From the NCBI RefSeq assembly GCF_002803845.1, contig NZ_CP024985.1, positions 7,079,501 to 7,143,500 on the forward strand: DNA of 64,000 nt, in the 5' to 3' direction. The stretch comes from Streptomyces lavendulae subsp. lavendulae. GTDB lineage: Bacteria > Actinomycetota > Actinomycetes > Streptomycetales > Streptomycetaceae. This document shows positions 17,233 to 24,619 of this stretch, piece after piece. The notes beneath the pieces were generated by a model. It did not search any database. It saw only the letters and a list, made by a program, of their open reading frames with translations, and was not told where the DNA came from. Made by a program: the position numbers and the translations under genes. Position 1 is the first letter of the stretch; the number at the start of each line of letters is the position of its first letter.

Positions 17233-20200
17233 TTGGACACCATCTTCTGGAGCAGGCGCCGGATCCTCGGCGCCGTCGCCGCCACTTCGGCCGTCGCGGC
17301 CACCTCCAGTCTCGTGCTCAACCCCCTGTCCGCGTGGGCCGATGACACCCCGCCGCCCGCGGGCGACCCGTTCCTGCTTCCGGACACCGAGCGGGCCAAG
17401 GTCGTCAAGGCCTGGATCCTGGGCGGCAGGGCCGTCCGCGCCGCCGCCGCGGCCGCGCTGACCGGCTCCGACGCCGACGTGCGCAACTTCCTCGACAACA
17501 AGCTGGCCGCCGAATCGGCGCAGGACAACCGTGTGGCGGTCATGAGCGGCCTGGCCGCGGCCGGCAAGGGGACCCGCCGGGAGGCCACCGCCGCGCTCAA
17601 CAACGGCGACGCCTCCATCGCGGCGTTCCTCGGGGGCGGCTTCAAGGCCGCCATCATGGAGGACCTGCGGGTCGCCACCTCGACGGTGATGGCGGTGGGC
17701 GGCAAGGCCGTGAACCGTACGGGCAACGCCGCGCTGAACAACGGCGGCCAGCCCGCGCTGGAGGCGTTCCTGCTCGAAGGCCAGTACACGGCCCGGCTGG
17801 AGGACCTGCGCGTCGACGCCTCCAAGCTCATGGTCCAGGCGGGTCCTGAGGTGCAGAAGTACGCCAACCGGGCCCTGTCCGGCAGCCCCGACGACATCGT
17901 GTGGTTCCTGGAGACGGGGCAGCACATCGCGCGCGCCCGCGACCAGGAGCGCGTGAAGATCGAGGAGCTCGTCGCCGTCGTCCAGCGCGAGGGCAAGAAC
18001 GCCGAGGCCAAGACCCAGCAGGCCGAGGAGTCCGCGGCCCGCGCCGTGGCCGCGGCCGCCAAGGCCAGGGAGGCGGCCGAGAAGGCCGCTGCCGAGGCCC
18101 AGGCCGCGCAGGACGACGTGGCCTCCGCCGGCCGGGCGGCCCGCAAGGCCGGTGATGCGGCGAAGGGCGCCGCCGACGCCTCCCGCGTCGCGATCAACGC
18201 CTCCCACGCCGCGGTCGAGGCCTCGCGCCGGGCCGCCTACGCCGCCGCGGCCGCGAGCCAGGCGGCGGCCAGTGCGGGTTCGGCCGCGGCCACGGCGTAC
18301 CGGGCCGCGATCGCCGCGTCCAAGGACGCCGGCCAGACGGCCGCCGCCAAGGACGCCGCCGTCGCCGCTCGCAACGCCGCGGCCAAGGCACGTAGCGCCG
18401 CGGAGGCCGCCAACTACGCCGCCGACGCCTCGGCGGCCTCCGCCACGGCCGGCGCCGCCGCCGCTTCTGCGGCCCGCAACGCCTCCGCCGCCGCAAACGC
18501 CTCCTCGGCCGCCGCCTCCGCCGCGGGCGCGGCGCAGTCCGACGCCGCCGAGGCCAAGCGCCAGGCGCAGATCGCCAGTTCCAACGCCACCATCGCCACC
18601 AACGCCGCCGGCACGGCCCAGGCCCTGGCGAACGCCTCCGCCGCGGCCGCCCGTACCGCCCGGGACGCCGCCAACAGCGCCGCGGCACACGCCGACAAGG
18701 CCGCCGAGGCCGCGGAATGGGCCGTCAAGTACGCCGGCCAGGCCCTGGAGTACGCGAACAAGTCCACCGAGTTCGCCAACGAGGCCACCAAGGCCGCCAA
18801 CAACGCCACCGAGGCCGTCAACAAGGCGATCGACGTGGAGAAGGCCGCCCGTGAGGCCGAGTGGCAGCGCCTGAACGAGGACACCCAGCGGGCCGTCGAG
18901 GAGATGCGCCTGATCGCCCAGATCGAGGCCAAGGAGAAGTCCGAGTACGAGCGCAAGCGGACCCAGGCCGAGCAGACCAGCCAGGCCACGAAGGACCTCG
19001 TCGCCCAGGCCGAATCCGCCCTCAAGGCGGGGAACACCGCCGCCGCCACCGCGCTCGGCCGCAAGGCGGCCCTGGCCCTGATGGAGTCCAAGGGCGGCTG
19101 GACCCAGGAGGCCGCCCGCTTCGCCCTCGCGGGTGCGGACGCCGAGATCCACGCCTGGATCGACGTCGACCGCCAGATCGCGCAGCGCCAGGACGACCGG
19201 GAGTCGACCCTCTTCCTCTCCCGCGTCTCCACTCCGAACGTGGCCTTCGGCGCCGCGGCGGCACTGGCGAGCAGCGAGCCGGACGCGGCCGGCACCTTCC
19301 TGAGCACGGGTGCCGTGCAGGCGGCCCAGATGGACAACCGCGTCGCCGTGGCCCGCGTCCTGAACGAGAGCCCCGGCGCGGCGGTGACCAAGGCGGCCAA
19401 CGCCGCGCTGGACGCCGGGACGGCCCAGGCGCTGTACGACTTCCTCACCGGCGGCTTCGAGAAGGCGTTGCAGGAGGACGACGCGGTGGCCACCGCGACG
19501 CTCCTGCGGACCGGGGGACCGTACACCAAGGCCCACGCCCAGGTCGCGATGGAGGGACCGGCGTGGATCCGCCGCAACTTCATCGCCGGCATCCAGTACA
19601 AGAGCGCGCAGCTCGACGCCGACTCGGCCACCCACATCGCCGCCATGCAGGGCGCGATCGCCGCCGCCGCGAAGATCGCCCAGAAGGCGCAGGAGGACGC
19701 CAACCGGGCCCAGCAGGCGGCCGCCCTGGCCCGCAACGCCGCGGCCGAGGCGCAGCAGTGGGCGGACCAGGCGACGGCGTCGGCCCTGCAGGCCGAGACC
19801 TACGCCCAGCAGGCGAACACCCTGGCGAACAACGCCGAGCAGTCGGCGAAGAACGCGCAGGCCTCCGCGGACCAGGCGAGCCAGGCGGCCTCCAACGCCC
19901 GCCTCGCGGCCCGTTCGGCCAACTACTCGGCCAGCCGGGCCATCGAGTCCGCGCGCAGCGCGGTCGCCTCGGCCAACGCCGCCCAGGCCTCCGCCTCCGC
20001 CGCCCGGGCCTCGTCGCTCCAGGCCAACCAGGACGCCTCCACCGCCGCTGCCGCCGCCAGCCAGGCGTGGCAGATCGAGGGCGAGAAGCGCCGGACCGAA
20101 GCCGCCGCGGCGGCCAAGAAGGCGGCCGAGGAGGCCCAGGCGGCCAAGTCCTCGGGCCTCAACCAGTGCGACACGACCGCCTACGACTCGGTCAAGCCCG

Positions 20201-20610
20201 AGTCCGAGGTCGGGGACGCGAAGTGGTGGGCCGACTACCTCCACAAGGCCGGCATGTACGCCGGGCTCGCGGGCGCGGGCATCGGTCTCGTCGGAATCGG
20301 CGTGGGCCTGTTCTTCCCGCCCGCCGGCGCGGTCATCATGGCCGTGGGCCTGGGAGTCGGCATCGGCGCGGCCATCCTCGACGTGGGCAGCGCGGTCTTC
20401 TACGGGATCGGCTACGGCTGGTCGAGCGGCGAGTTCAAGCACCAGGCGGCCATCGCGGCCCTGAGCGTGGTCACCCTCGGCGCGTCCGGGGTGATCGGCG
20501 CGGCGGCGAAGGGCATCTCCAAGGGCGCCCACGTCGTGAGCCAGATATCCGAGGTCGCCCACGAGGCGGTCTCACCCATCGTCAGCTGGCTGGGATCCAA
20601 GTTCCACTGA
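17233..20610 (+). CDS. Tat-exported ALF-repeat protein with hydrophobic C-terminal domain
   Basis: A 1125-residue exported protein. Starting at TTG 17233 (GAAGGGA five bases before) gives a twin-arginine signal, SRRRILGA, then a hydrophobic stretch ending in AWADD. Residues about 45-230 and 630-790 hold ALF-type short repeats (for example FLDNKLAAESAQDNRVAVMSG). Between and after them lie very long Ala-rich heptad coiled coils. Residues about 1005-1062 are two or three glycine-rich hydrophobic helices, followed by another hydrophobic patch. ALF-repeat proteins occur among actinobacterial polymorphic toxins, where the repeats form a stalk and the C-terminus is the toxin; here the tip resembles a pore-forming or membrane-inserting domain. 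No immunity gene is obvious. A structural surface protein is the alternative. Confidence 0.75.
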   Translation: MDTIFWSRRRILGAVAATSAVAATSSLVLNPLSAWADDTPPPAGDPFLLPDTERAKVVKAWILGGRAVRAAAAAALTGSDADVRNFLDNKLAAESAQDNRVAVMSGLAAAGKGTRREATAALNNGDASIAAFLGGGFKAAIMEDLRVATSTVMAVGGKAVNRTGNAALNNGGQPALEAFLLEGQYTARLEDLRVDASKLMVQAGPEVQKYANRALSGSPDDIVWFLETGQHIARARDQERVKIEELVAVVQREGKNAEAKTQQAEESAARAVAAAAKAREAAEKAAAEAQAAQDDVASAGRAARKAGDAAKGAADASRVAINASHAAVEASRRAAYAAAAASQAAASAGSAAATAYRAAIAASKDAGQTAAAKDAAVAARNAAAKARSAAEAANYAADASAASATAGAAAASAARNASAAANASSAAASAAGAAQSDAAEAKRQAQIASSNATIATNAAGTAQALANASAAAARTARDAANSAAAHADKAAEAAEWAVKYAGQALEYANKSTEFANEATKAANNATEAVNKAIDVEKAAREAEWQRLNEDTQRAVEEMRLIAQIEAKEKSEYERKRTQAEQTSQATKDLVAQAESALKAGNTAAATALGRKAALALMESKGGWTQEAARFALAGADAEIHAWIDVDRQIAQRQDDRESTLFLSRVSTPNVAFGAAAALASSEPDAAGTFLSTGAVQAAQMDNRVAVARVLNESPGAAVTKAANAALDAGTAQALYDFLTGGFEKALQEDDAVATATLLRTGGPYTKAHAQVAMEGPAWIRRNFIAGIQYKSAQLDADSATHIAAMQGAIAAAAKIAQKAQEDANRAQQAAALARNAAAEAQQWADQATASALQAETYAQQANTLANNAEQSAKNAQASADQASQAASNARLAARSANYSASRAIESARSAVASANAAQASASAARASSLQANQDASTAAAAASQAWQIEGEKRRTEAAAAAKKAAEEAQAAKSSGLNQCDTTAYDSVKPESEVGDAKWWADYLHKAGMYAGLAGAGIGLVGIGVGLFFPPAGAVIMAVGLGVGIGAAILDVGSAVFYGIGYGWSSGEFKHQAAIAALSVVTLGASGVIGAAAKGISKGAHVVSQISEVAHEAVSPIVSWLGSKFH

Positions 20611-20957
20611 TCCCGCACGACGGGGCGGGCAGCGGCCACCGGCCGCCGCCCGCCCCACCGCCATGCCCGCTCCTCAGCCGCCTCCGCGGCGCCGGAGGCG
20701 GCCGACGGGCGCCGAGGCCAGGGCTCCGGCCCCTCCGACGGCTCCGCGCGGCGTTCGGGTCCAGCACGGGCACGTCCGCCACGGCCGGCGGCGTGCTGTG
20801 CACGGGCGCCCCGGAACGCGCATGTTCATCCGATCCTCCCAAGACCGGCCGATTTCCGGATAATGAGCGATCGGACGGGCAGGCGCACAGCCTCAGCAGT
20901 CTGCCGGCCCCCGCCGTTCGTCATGGCGGGCGTGCCGGCCGGTCGAGGAGGTGCGCC
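20611..20957. other. Intergenic region after the ALF-repeat gene
   Basis: About 350 bases. It begins with a strong GC hairpin (20622-20656); the rest shows no gene I can support and no clear promoter for the methyltransferase at 20958. Confidence 0.45.
20622..20656 (+). terminator. Terminator of the ALF-repeat gene
   Basis: GGGGCGGGC pairs with GCCCGCCCC, and an inner GCGGCC pairs with GGCCGC around a 3-base loop, with one mismatch. It starts 12 bases after the stop codon. Confidence 0.75.
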
Positions 20958-21668
20958 GTGTCCTGTCCGGCTCCGGCCGGGAGGATGCTGCCCGCCGGCC
21001 TGATCGCCCTGCCGGGTGTGTACCGGCCGCAGGCGGACACCCGGCTCCTCGCGGCGGCGCTCGACCACGAGGACCTGGGGCCCCGGACCCAGGTGCTGGA
21101 GATCGGTACGGGCACGGGCGCCCTGGCCCTGCACGCCGCGGGCCGCGGCGCGCGGGTCACGGCGGTCGACGTTTCCTGGCCGGCGGTGCTCACGGCACGC
21201 CTGAACGCCCTGCGCCGGCGACTGCCCCAGCGGGTGCTGCACGGACACTTCGCGGCGCGTGCCGCCCCGCTCCGCTTCGACCTGGTCCTCGCCCATCCGC
21301 CTTACGTCCCCGCCCCGCGGGCCCGACTGCCTTCCCACGGGCCGCAGCGCGCCTGGGACGCCGACCCTGACGGGCGCAGGGTCATCGACCGGATCTGCTT
21401 GGCCGCCCCCGCCCGGATCTGCTCGGCCGCCCCCGCCTCGCTGCGCCCCGGCGGCATCCTGCTGATGGTGCATTCGGGGATGTGCGGGGCCGAGGAGACC
21501 GTCGCCCGGCTGACCCGGGCGCGGCTGGCCGCCGAGATCACGGCGACGGCCTCCATACCGTGGGGCCCCGTACTGCGCTCCCGGCGGCCCTGGCTGGAAC
21601 GCCAGGGGCCGGCGACCCGCGCCGAGCTATGGGAGGAACTGGTGATCATCCGTGCCCGGCACCTCTGA
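20958..21668 (+). CDS. HemK/PrmC-like methyltransferase
   Basis: A 236-residue class I SAM methyltransferase. The SAM loop LEIGTGTGALAL and the acidic motif VTAVDVS are present. The catalytic motif reads HPPY rather than the NPPY/DPPY of N-methylating HemK, RsmC or PrmC enzymes, so the Asn that orients an amide or amino nitrogen is replaced by His. True PrmC methylates release-factor glutamine; this short protein lacks the PrmC N-terminal helical domain and is more likely an accessory methyltransferase. GTG 20958 follows GAGGAGG. It overlaps the CDGSH gene by 17 bases, so the two form an operon. The target is unknown. Confidence 0.75.
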   Translation: MSCPAPAGRMLPAGLIALPGVYRPQADTRLLAAALDHEDLGPRTQVLEIGTGTGALALHAAGRGARVTAVDVSWPAVLTARLNALRRRLPQRVLHGHFAARAAPLRFDLVLAHPPYVPAPRARLPSHGPQRAWDADPDGRRVIDRICLAAPARICSAAPASLRPGGILLMVHSGMCGAEETVARLTRARLAAEITATASIPWGPVLRSRRPWLERQGPATRAELWEELVIIRARHL

Positions 21669-21921
21669 CACAGCCGGTTCCGGCGCCCCGGACCCGGCGT
21701 ACACCGCGGCTCCCGCCCGCCGGGTGTTCGTCGATGCGCGGGGCCCGGTCGTGGTGGAGGGTCCGATCGAGATCGTCCTGGAGACCGGGACGGTCGTCCG
21801 GTCCGACCGCTTCATGGTCGCGGTGTGCACCTGCCGCCGCAGCCGTACGTACCCGTGGTGCGACACCAGCCACCGCCGCCGCGCGCGGACCGTCCCGCCG
21901 CCCGAGGACAGGAACCCGTGA
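21652..21921 (+). CDS. CDGSH-type iron-sulfur protein
   Basis: An 89-residue protein whose C-terminal half carries the CDGSH-type 2Fe-2S ligand set: CTC, then TYPWCDTSH, giving three Cys and one His. The usual CDG(S/T/A)H reads CDTSH, so Gly is Thr. These proteins hold a labile 2Fe-2S cluster used in redox or cluster transfer. The first 30 residues are low-complexity. The GTG at 21652 lies inside the end of the preceding methyltransferase gene, so the two are expected to be translated together. Confidence 0.8.
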   Translation: MPGTSDTAGSGAPDPAYTAAPARRVFVDARGPVVVEGPIEIVLETGTVVRSDRFMVAVCTCRRSRTYPWCDTSHRRRARTVPPPEDRNP

Positions 21922-22112
21922 GGGCCACCAGCAGGGCGAACCGGTCCATCCCGGGGTCGGGGGCGGCAGACAGCCCGTCCGGCTGCAAGGCCCGCCGCCG
22001 TGCGGTGTCGGCGGCCGCTCGCGGCGCCCCCCCCCGGAGACCCGGGAACTCGTCGGGCGCGGGCCAGCGCGCCAGCGCCCCGACCCGGCCGAGGGACTCG
22101 TAGGCTGACCGG

Positions 22113-22550
22113 GTGCGCCACCACGATCTTGTCGTCATCGGTGCGGGATCCGGCAACGCCGACGTCGACGACTCCTTCGCCGATCTGGACGTGGCCATCG
22201 TCGAGGAGCGCTGGTTCGGCGGAACCTGCCTGAACGCCGGATGCATCCCGAGCAAGATGCTCGCCCACACCGCGCACATCGCCCGGACCGTCCGCGAGGC
22301 CGGGGCCTACGACGTGGATGCCTGGGCGCTGGAGGACACCACCGGCTTCCGCAAGGTGCTCGCCGAGCCCGGAACCGGGCGCATCCTCGGCGCACATCTG
22401 ATGGGCGCGCAGGCCCCCACCCTGATCCAGCCCCTGGTCCTGGCGGCGACGCTCGGTATCGACGCCGTCACCCTCGCCAGGTCCCCGTACCGGATCCATC
22501 CCGCGCTCACGGAGGTCGTGGAGAACACCCTCCTCGACCTCGGCCTGTGA
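22113..22550 (+). pseudogene. mtr: Mycothione reductase with internal deletion
   Basis: A 145-codon remnant of mycothione reductase, the flavoenzyme that keeps mycothiol reduced. The start matches the family's N-terminus (DLVVIGAGSGNADVDDSF, then the redox disulfide in GGTCLNAGCIPSKM). After about residue 70 it jumps directly to the C-terminal dimerisation domain (WALEDTTGFRKVLAEPGTGR to the end, including the catalytic-type HPALTE). Normal enzymes have about 460 residues, so roughly 310 are missing, including the NADPH domain. The deletion is in frame and the junction lies near 22318-22325. It cannot bind NADPH and should be inactive; a functional copy probably exists elsewhere in the genome. 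Confidence 0.85.
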
Positions 22551-22573
22551 GCCCACCCCGCCGAGGAGGCGCC

Positions 22574-23062
22574 GTGACGGAGCTTGACCCCTTCACCGAC
22601 GATCTCGACGGCCCGGTGTACGTGGTCACGGTCGCGGTCGGTGCGGAGCGGGCCGGGTGCCTGGTGGGCTTCGCCTCGCAGTGCTCCATCGACCCGCCGA
22701 GGTTCATCGTCTGGCTGTCGGTCGCCAACCACACCTACCGCGTCGCGCGCGGGGCCGAGTACCTCACCGTGCACCTGCTCCGCCGGGACGACCGGGCACT
22801 GGCGGAGCTCTTCGGAGGGGAGACGGGGGACCGCGTCGACAAGTTCGCCGCGGTCGGCTGGCTTCCGGGGGAAGCCGGAAGCCCGGTCCTGGCGCAGCTG
22901 CCCACCTGGTTCACCGGCCGGATCGAAGGGTGCATCGAGGGCGGCGACCACGTGGGCTTCCTCCTGGCCCCCGCAGCGGTGTGCCGCCCGGGCGACGGCC
23001 CGCCGCCCCCGCTGCTCCGGTACCGGGAGCTACGGAACCTGGAGCCCGGACACCCGGCCTGA
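22574..23062 (+). CDS. Flavin reductase-like (FMN-binding) protein
   Basis: A 162-residue flavin reductase-like domain protein, similar to the small FMN reductase partners of two-component monooxygenases. Supporting features are a conserved N-terminal beta strand region (VYVVTVAVGAERAGCLVGF), the SIDPPRFIVWLSVANHTY segment that contacts flavin, and a late GDHVGFLLAPAAV strand. GTG 22574 follows GAGGAGG and lies 23 bases after the broken mycothione reductase gene. No monooxygenase partner is adjacent. It may bind FMN or F420; the direction of the reaction is not clear from sequence. Confidence 0.7.
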   Translation: MTELDPFTDDLDGPVYVVTVAVGAERAGCLVGFASQCSIDPPRFIVWLSVANHTYRVARGAEYLTVHLLRRDDRALAELFGGETGDRVDKFAAVGWLPGEAGSPVLAQLPTWFTGRIEGCIEGGDHVGFLLAPAAVCRPGDGPPPPLLRYRELRNLEPGHPA

Positions 23063-23265
23063 GGCCACGGACGGCCGCCCCCGCCGGCCCCGGCAGCCGG
23101 TCTGCTGCGCGAGCTCGACCGGCGGGGCCGGCGGGTCGTCCTCGTGACCACCGCCGGGCCGCACCGCTTGAGCCGTGACCTGTCGGGTAGGCGCAGTGCA
23201 CAGGAGAACGCCCAGGGACAGCCGCACGAAGGAAGTCGGACAAGGCCCCAGGACGGAGGCCAACA

Positions 23266-23808
23266 ATGTCGAACACCACGCTCATCGTCATCATCGCCGT
23301 CGCAGCCGTCGTCGTGATCGCGCTCGCGGTCGGACTGTGGATGGCGGCGCGCCGACGGCGTCTGCAGAAGAGGTTCGGACCCGAGTACGACCGCGCGGTC
23401 GAGGCCGAGGGCGGCCGCATGGCCGCCGAACGCGACCTACGGGCCCGCGAGGAACACCACGACAAGCTTGAGATCAAGGCGCTGCCACCCGAACGGCGAG
23501 ACCGGTACGCCGTCGAATGGAGCAGCGTCCAAGAGCATTTCGTGGACCGGCCGGAAGGCTCCGTGAAGGAGGCCGACGAACTGGTGTCGCGGCTCATGCG
23601 CGAGCGGGGTTACCCCACGGACGACTACCGCGGTCAGCTGCGTGACCTTTCAGTCGAACACGGCCGGACCCTGGAGCACTACCGGGCCGCCCACGACGTC
23701 AAGGTACGCAGTGCAGGTCACCAGACGACGACCGAGGAACTCCGCGGGGCGATGGTGCACTACCGCGCCCTGTTCGACGACCTGCTGACCGACCAGAGGA
23801 GTCGTTGA
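23266..23808 (+). CDS. Membrane-anchored protein of unknown function
   Basis: A 180-residue protein with one N-terminal transmembrane helix (about 5-27), a basic stop-transfer stretch (ARRRRLQKR), and a long charged helical region inside or outside the membrane. It resembles conserved streptomycete proteins without known function. Its C-terminal 100 residues (VEWSSVQEHFVDRPEGSVKE onward) are related to the C-terminus of the next gene, which starts two bases after its stop. Both are probably in one transcript and arose by duplication. Confidence 0.75.
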   Translation: MSNTTLIVIIAVAAVVVIALAVGLWMAARRRRLQKRFGPEYDRAVEAEGGRMAAERDLRAREEHHDKLEIKALPPERRDRYAVEWSSVQEHFVDRPEGSVKEADELVSRLMRERGYPTDDYRGQLRDLSVEHGRTLEHYRAAHDVKVRSAGHQTTTEELRGAMVHYRALFDDLLTDQRSR

Positions 23809-23809
23809 G

Positions 23810-24385
23810 ATGCAGAACCACGCGAGCAGCAACGAACGAGTGGGGGACGCCGGAATCACGACGGAGGACATCGCCCATCCGGCGTCGGAGCCGGCTCCGG
23901 AGACCGGATCCGGCGGCACGCCGGCCGACGGGCGGACGACGCCCGTATACCCGGGGGAAGCCACCATGGACACGGCTGACACGGCTGACACGGCTGACAC
24001 GGCTGACACGGCTGACACGGCTGACACGGCTGACACGGCTGACACGGCTGACACGGCCGATACGGCCGACACGGACCGAGGACCGGAGGCCGGCTCGGCG
24101 TCGCAGACCGGTGTCGACGAGCCATTGCTGGGTGCCGAGGACACCGCGGAGTACCACAAGAAGTGGAGCGAGATACAGGGCCGGTTCGTAGACGACCCGC
24201 AGGAGGCGGTCAGGTCGGCGGACGCCCTGGTCGCAGAGGTGATGCAGACGCTCGCCCGTTCCTTCTCCGCCCACAAGCAGGGACTGGAGGAGCAGTGGAG
24301 CCAGGGCGAACAGGTCGCGACCGAAGACCTGCGGCTGGCGCTGCAGCACTACCGGTCGTTCTTCAACCGCCTCCTGAACACCTGA
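23810..24385 (+). CDS. Soluble paralogue of the preceding protein with Asp-Thr-Ala repeat
   Basis: A 191-residue protein without a membrane helix. Residues 1-52 are low-complexity and disordered, 54-88 are a perfect (Asp-Thr-Ala) repeat, and about 105-191 form a helical domain related to the C-terminus of the protein encoded just upstream (KKWSEIQGRFVDDPQEAV against VEWSSVQEHFVDRPEGSV). The gene pair likely arose by duplication with loss of the membrane anchor here. The ATG at 23810 comes right after the previous stop, implying coupled translation. The function is unknown. Confidence 0.75.
   Translation: MQNHASSNERVGDAGITTEDIAHPASEPAPETGSGGTPADGRTTPVYPGEATMDTADTADTADTADTADTADTADTADTADTADTADTDRGPEAGSASQTGVDEPLLGAEDTAEYHKKWSEIQGRFVDDPQEAVRSADALVAEVMQTLARSFSAHKQGLEEQWSQGEQVATEDLRLALQHYRSFFNRLLNT
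23969..24073 (+). repeat. 9-bp coding microsatellite (GACACGGCT)n
   Basis: Nine perfect GACACGGCT units (23969-24049) are followed by GACACGGCC, GATACGGCC and a partial unit. Each unit encodes Asp-Thr-Ala. Slippage would change length in steps of three residues without breaking the frame. Confidence 0.95.
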
Positions 24386-24406
24386 CCCGCGTCGGGTGCC
24401 CGGTGT

Positions 24407-24433
24407 GGGTGTTGCCCGAAGAAGGCAACACCC
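24407..24433 (+). terminator. Perfect 10-bp hairpin after the paired genes
   Basis: GGGTGTTGCC and its exact complement enclose a 7-base loop, 21 bases after the stop at 24385. This is a likely transcription terminator. Confidence 0.8.
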
Positions 24434-24464
24434 ATACGGGTGACGGACCTCGGCACCCGTATGG
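24432..24464 (+). promoter_or_regulatory. Second inverted repeat overlapping the first hairpin
   Basis: CCATACGGGTG (24432-24442) and CACCCGTATGG (24454-24464) are perfect 11-bp inverted repeats with an 11-base loop. The first arm shares its first two bases with the end of the preceding hairpin, so the two structures cannot both form fully. It may be an operator or part of a leader. Confidence 0.45.
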
Positions 24465-24545
24465 CGCTGAGGTTCCGAACGAACGTCGCGGAGGTTCAAG
24501 TACGCGCCGTGTCGGCATTCCTAAGCTTCGACGGCAGAGGGAAAC

Positions 24546-24586
24546 CCGGGCTTCGATCATCGAGGAGCCCCTTTTTTGAAGCCCGG
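24546..24586 (+). terminator. Hairpin with T run in the leader of the GMC oxidoreductase gene
   Basis: GGGCT (24548-24552) pairs with AGCCC (24566-24570), followed by CTTTTTT, a rho-independent-type ending unusual in this GC-rich DNA. An alternative, longer pairing joins CCGGGCTTC (24546-24554) to GAAGCCCGG (24578-24586). It lies 34 bases before the GMC start, which fits a terminator or attenuator. Confidence 0.5.
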
Positions 24587-24619
24587 TGGTCGGACAGTGC
24601 TGCCGTGGGAAGCGGAGAC

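Noticed and set aside
17131..20562. 1143-codon minus-strand frame opposite the ALF-repeat gene
   Set aside because: Gly/Arg/Leu-rich shadow of an Ala-rich coiled-coil gene on the plus strand, which has a signal peptide, repeats and a ribosome site.
23969..24073. CRISPR-like array
   Set aside because: Units are contiguous 9-bp codon repeats without spacers and inside a coding frame.
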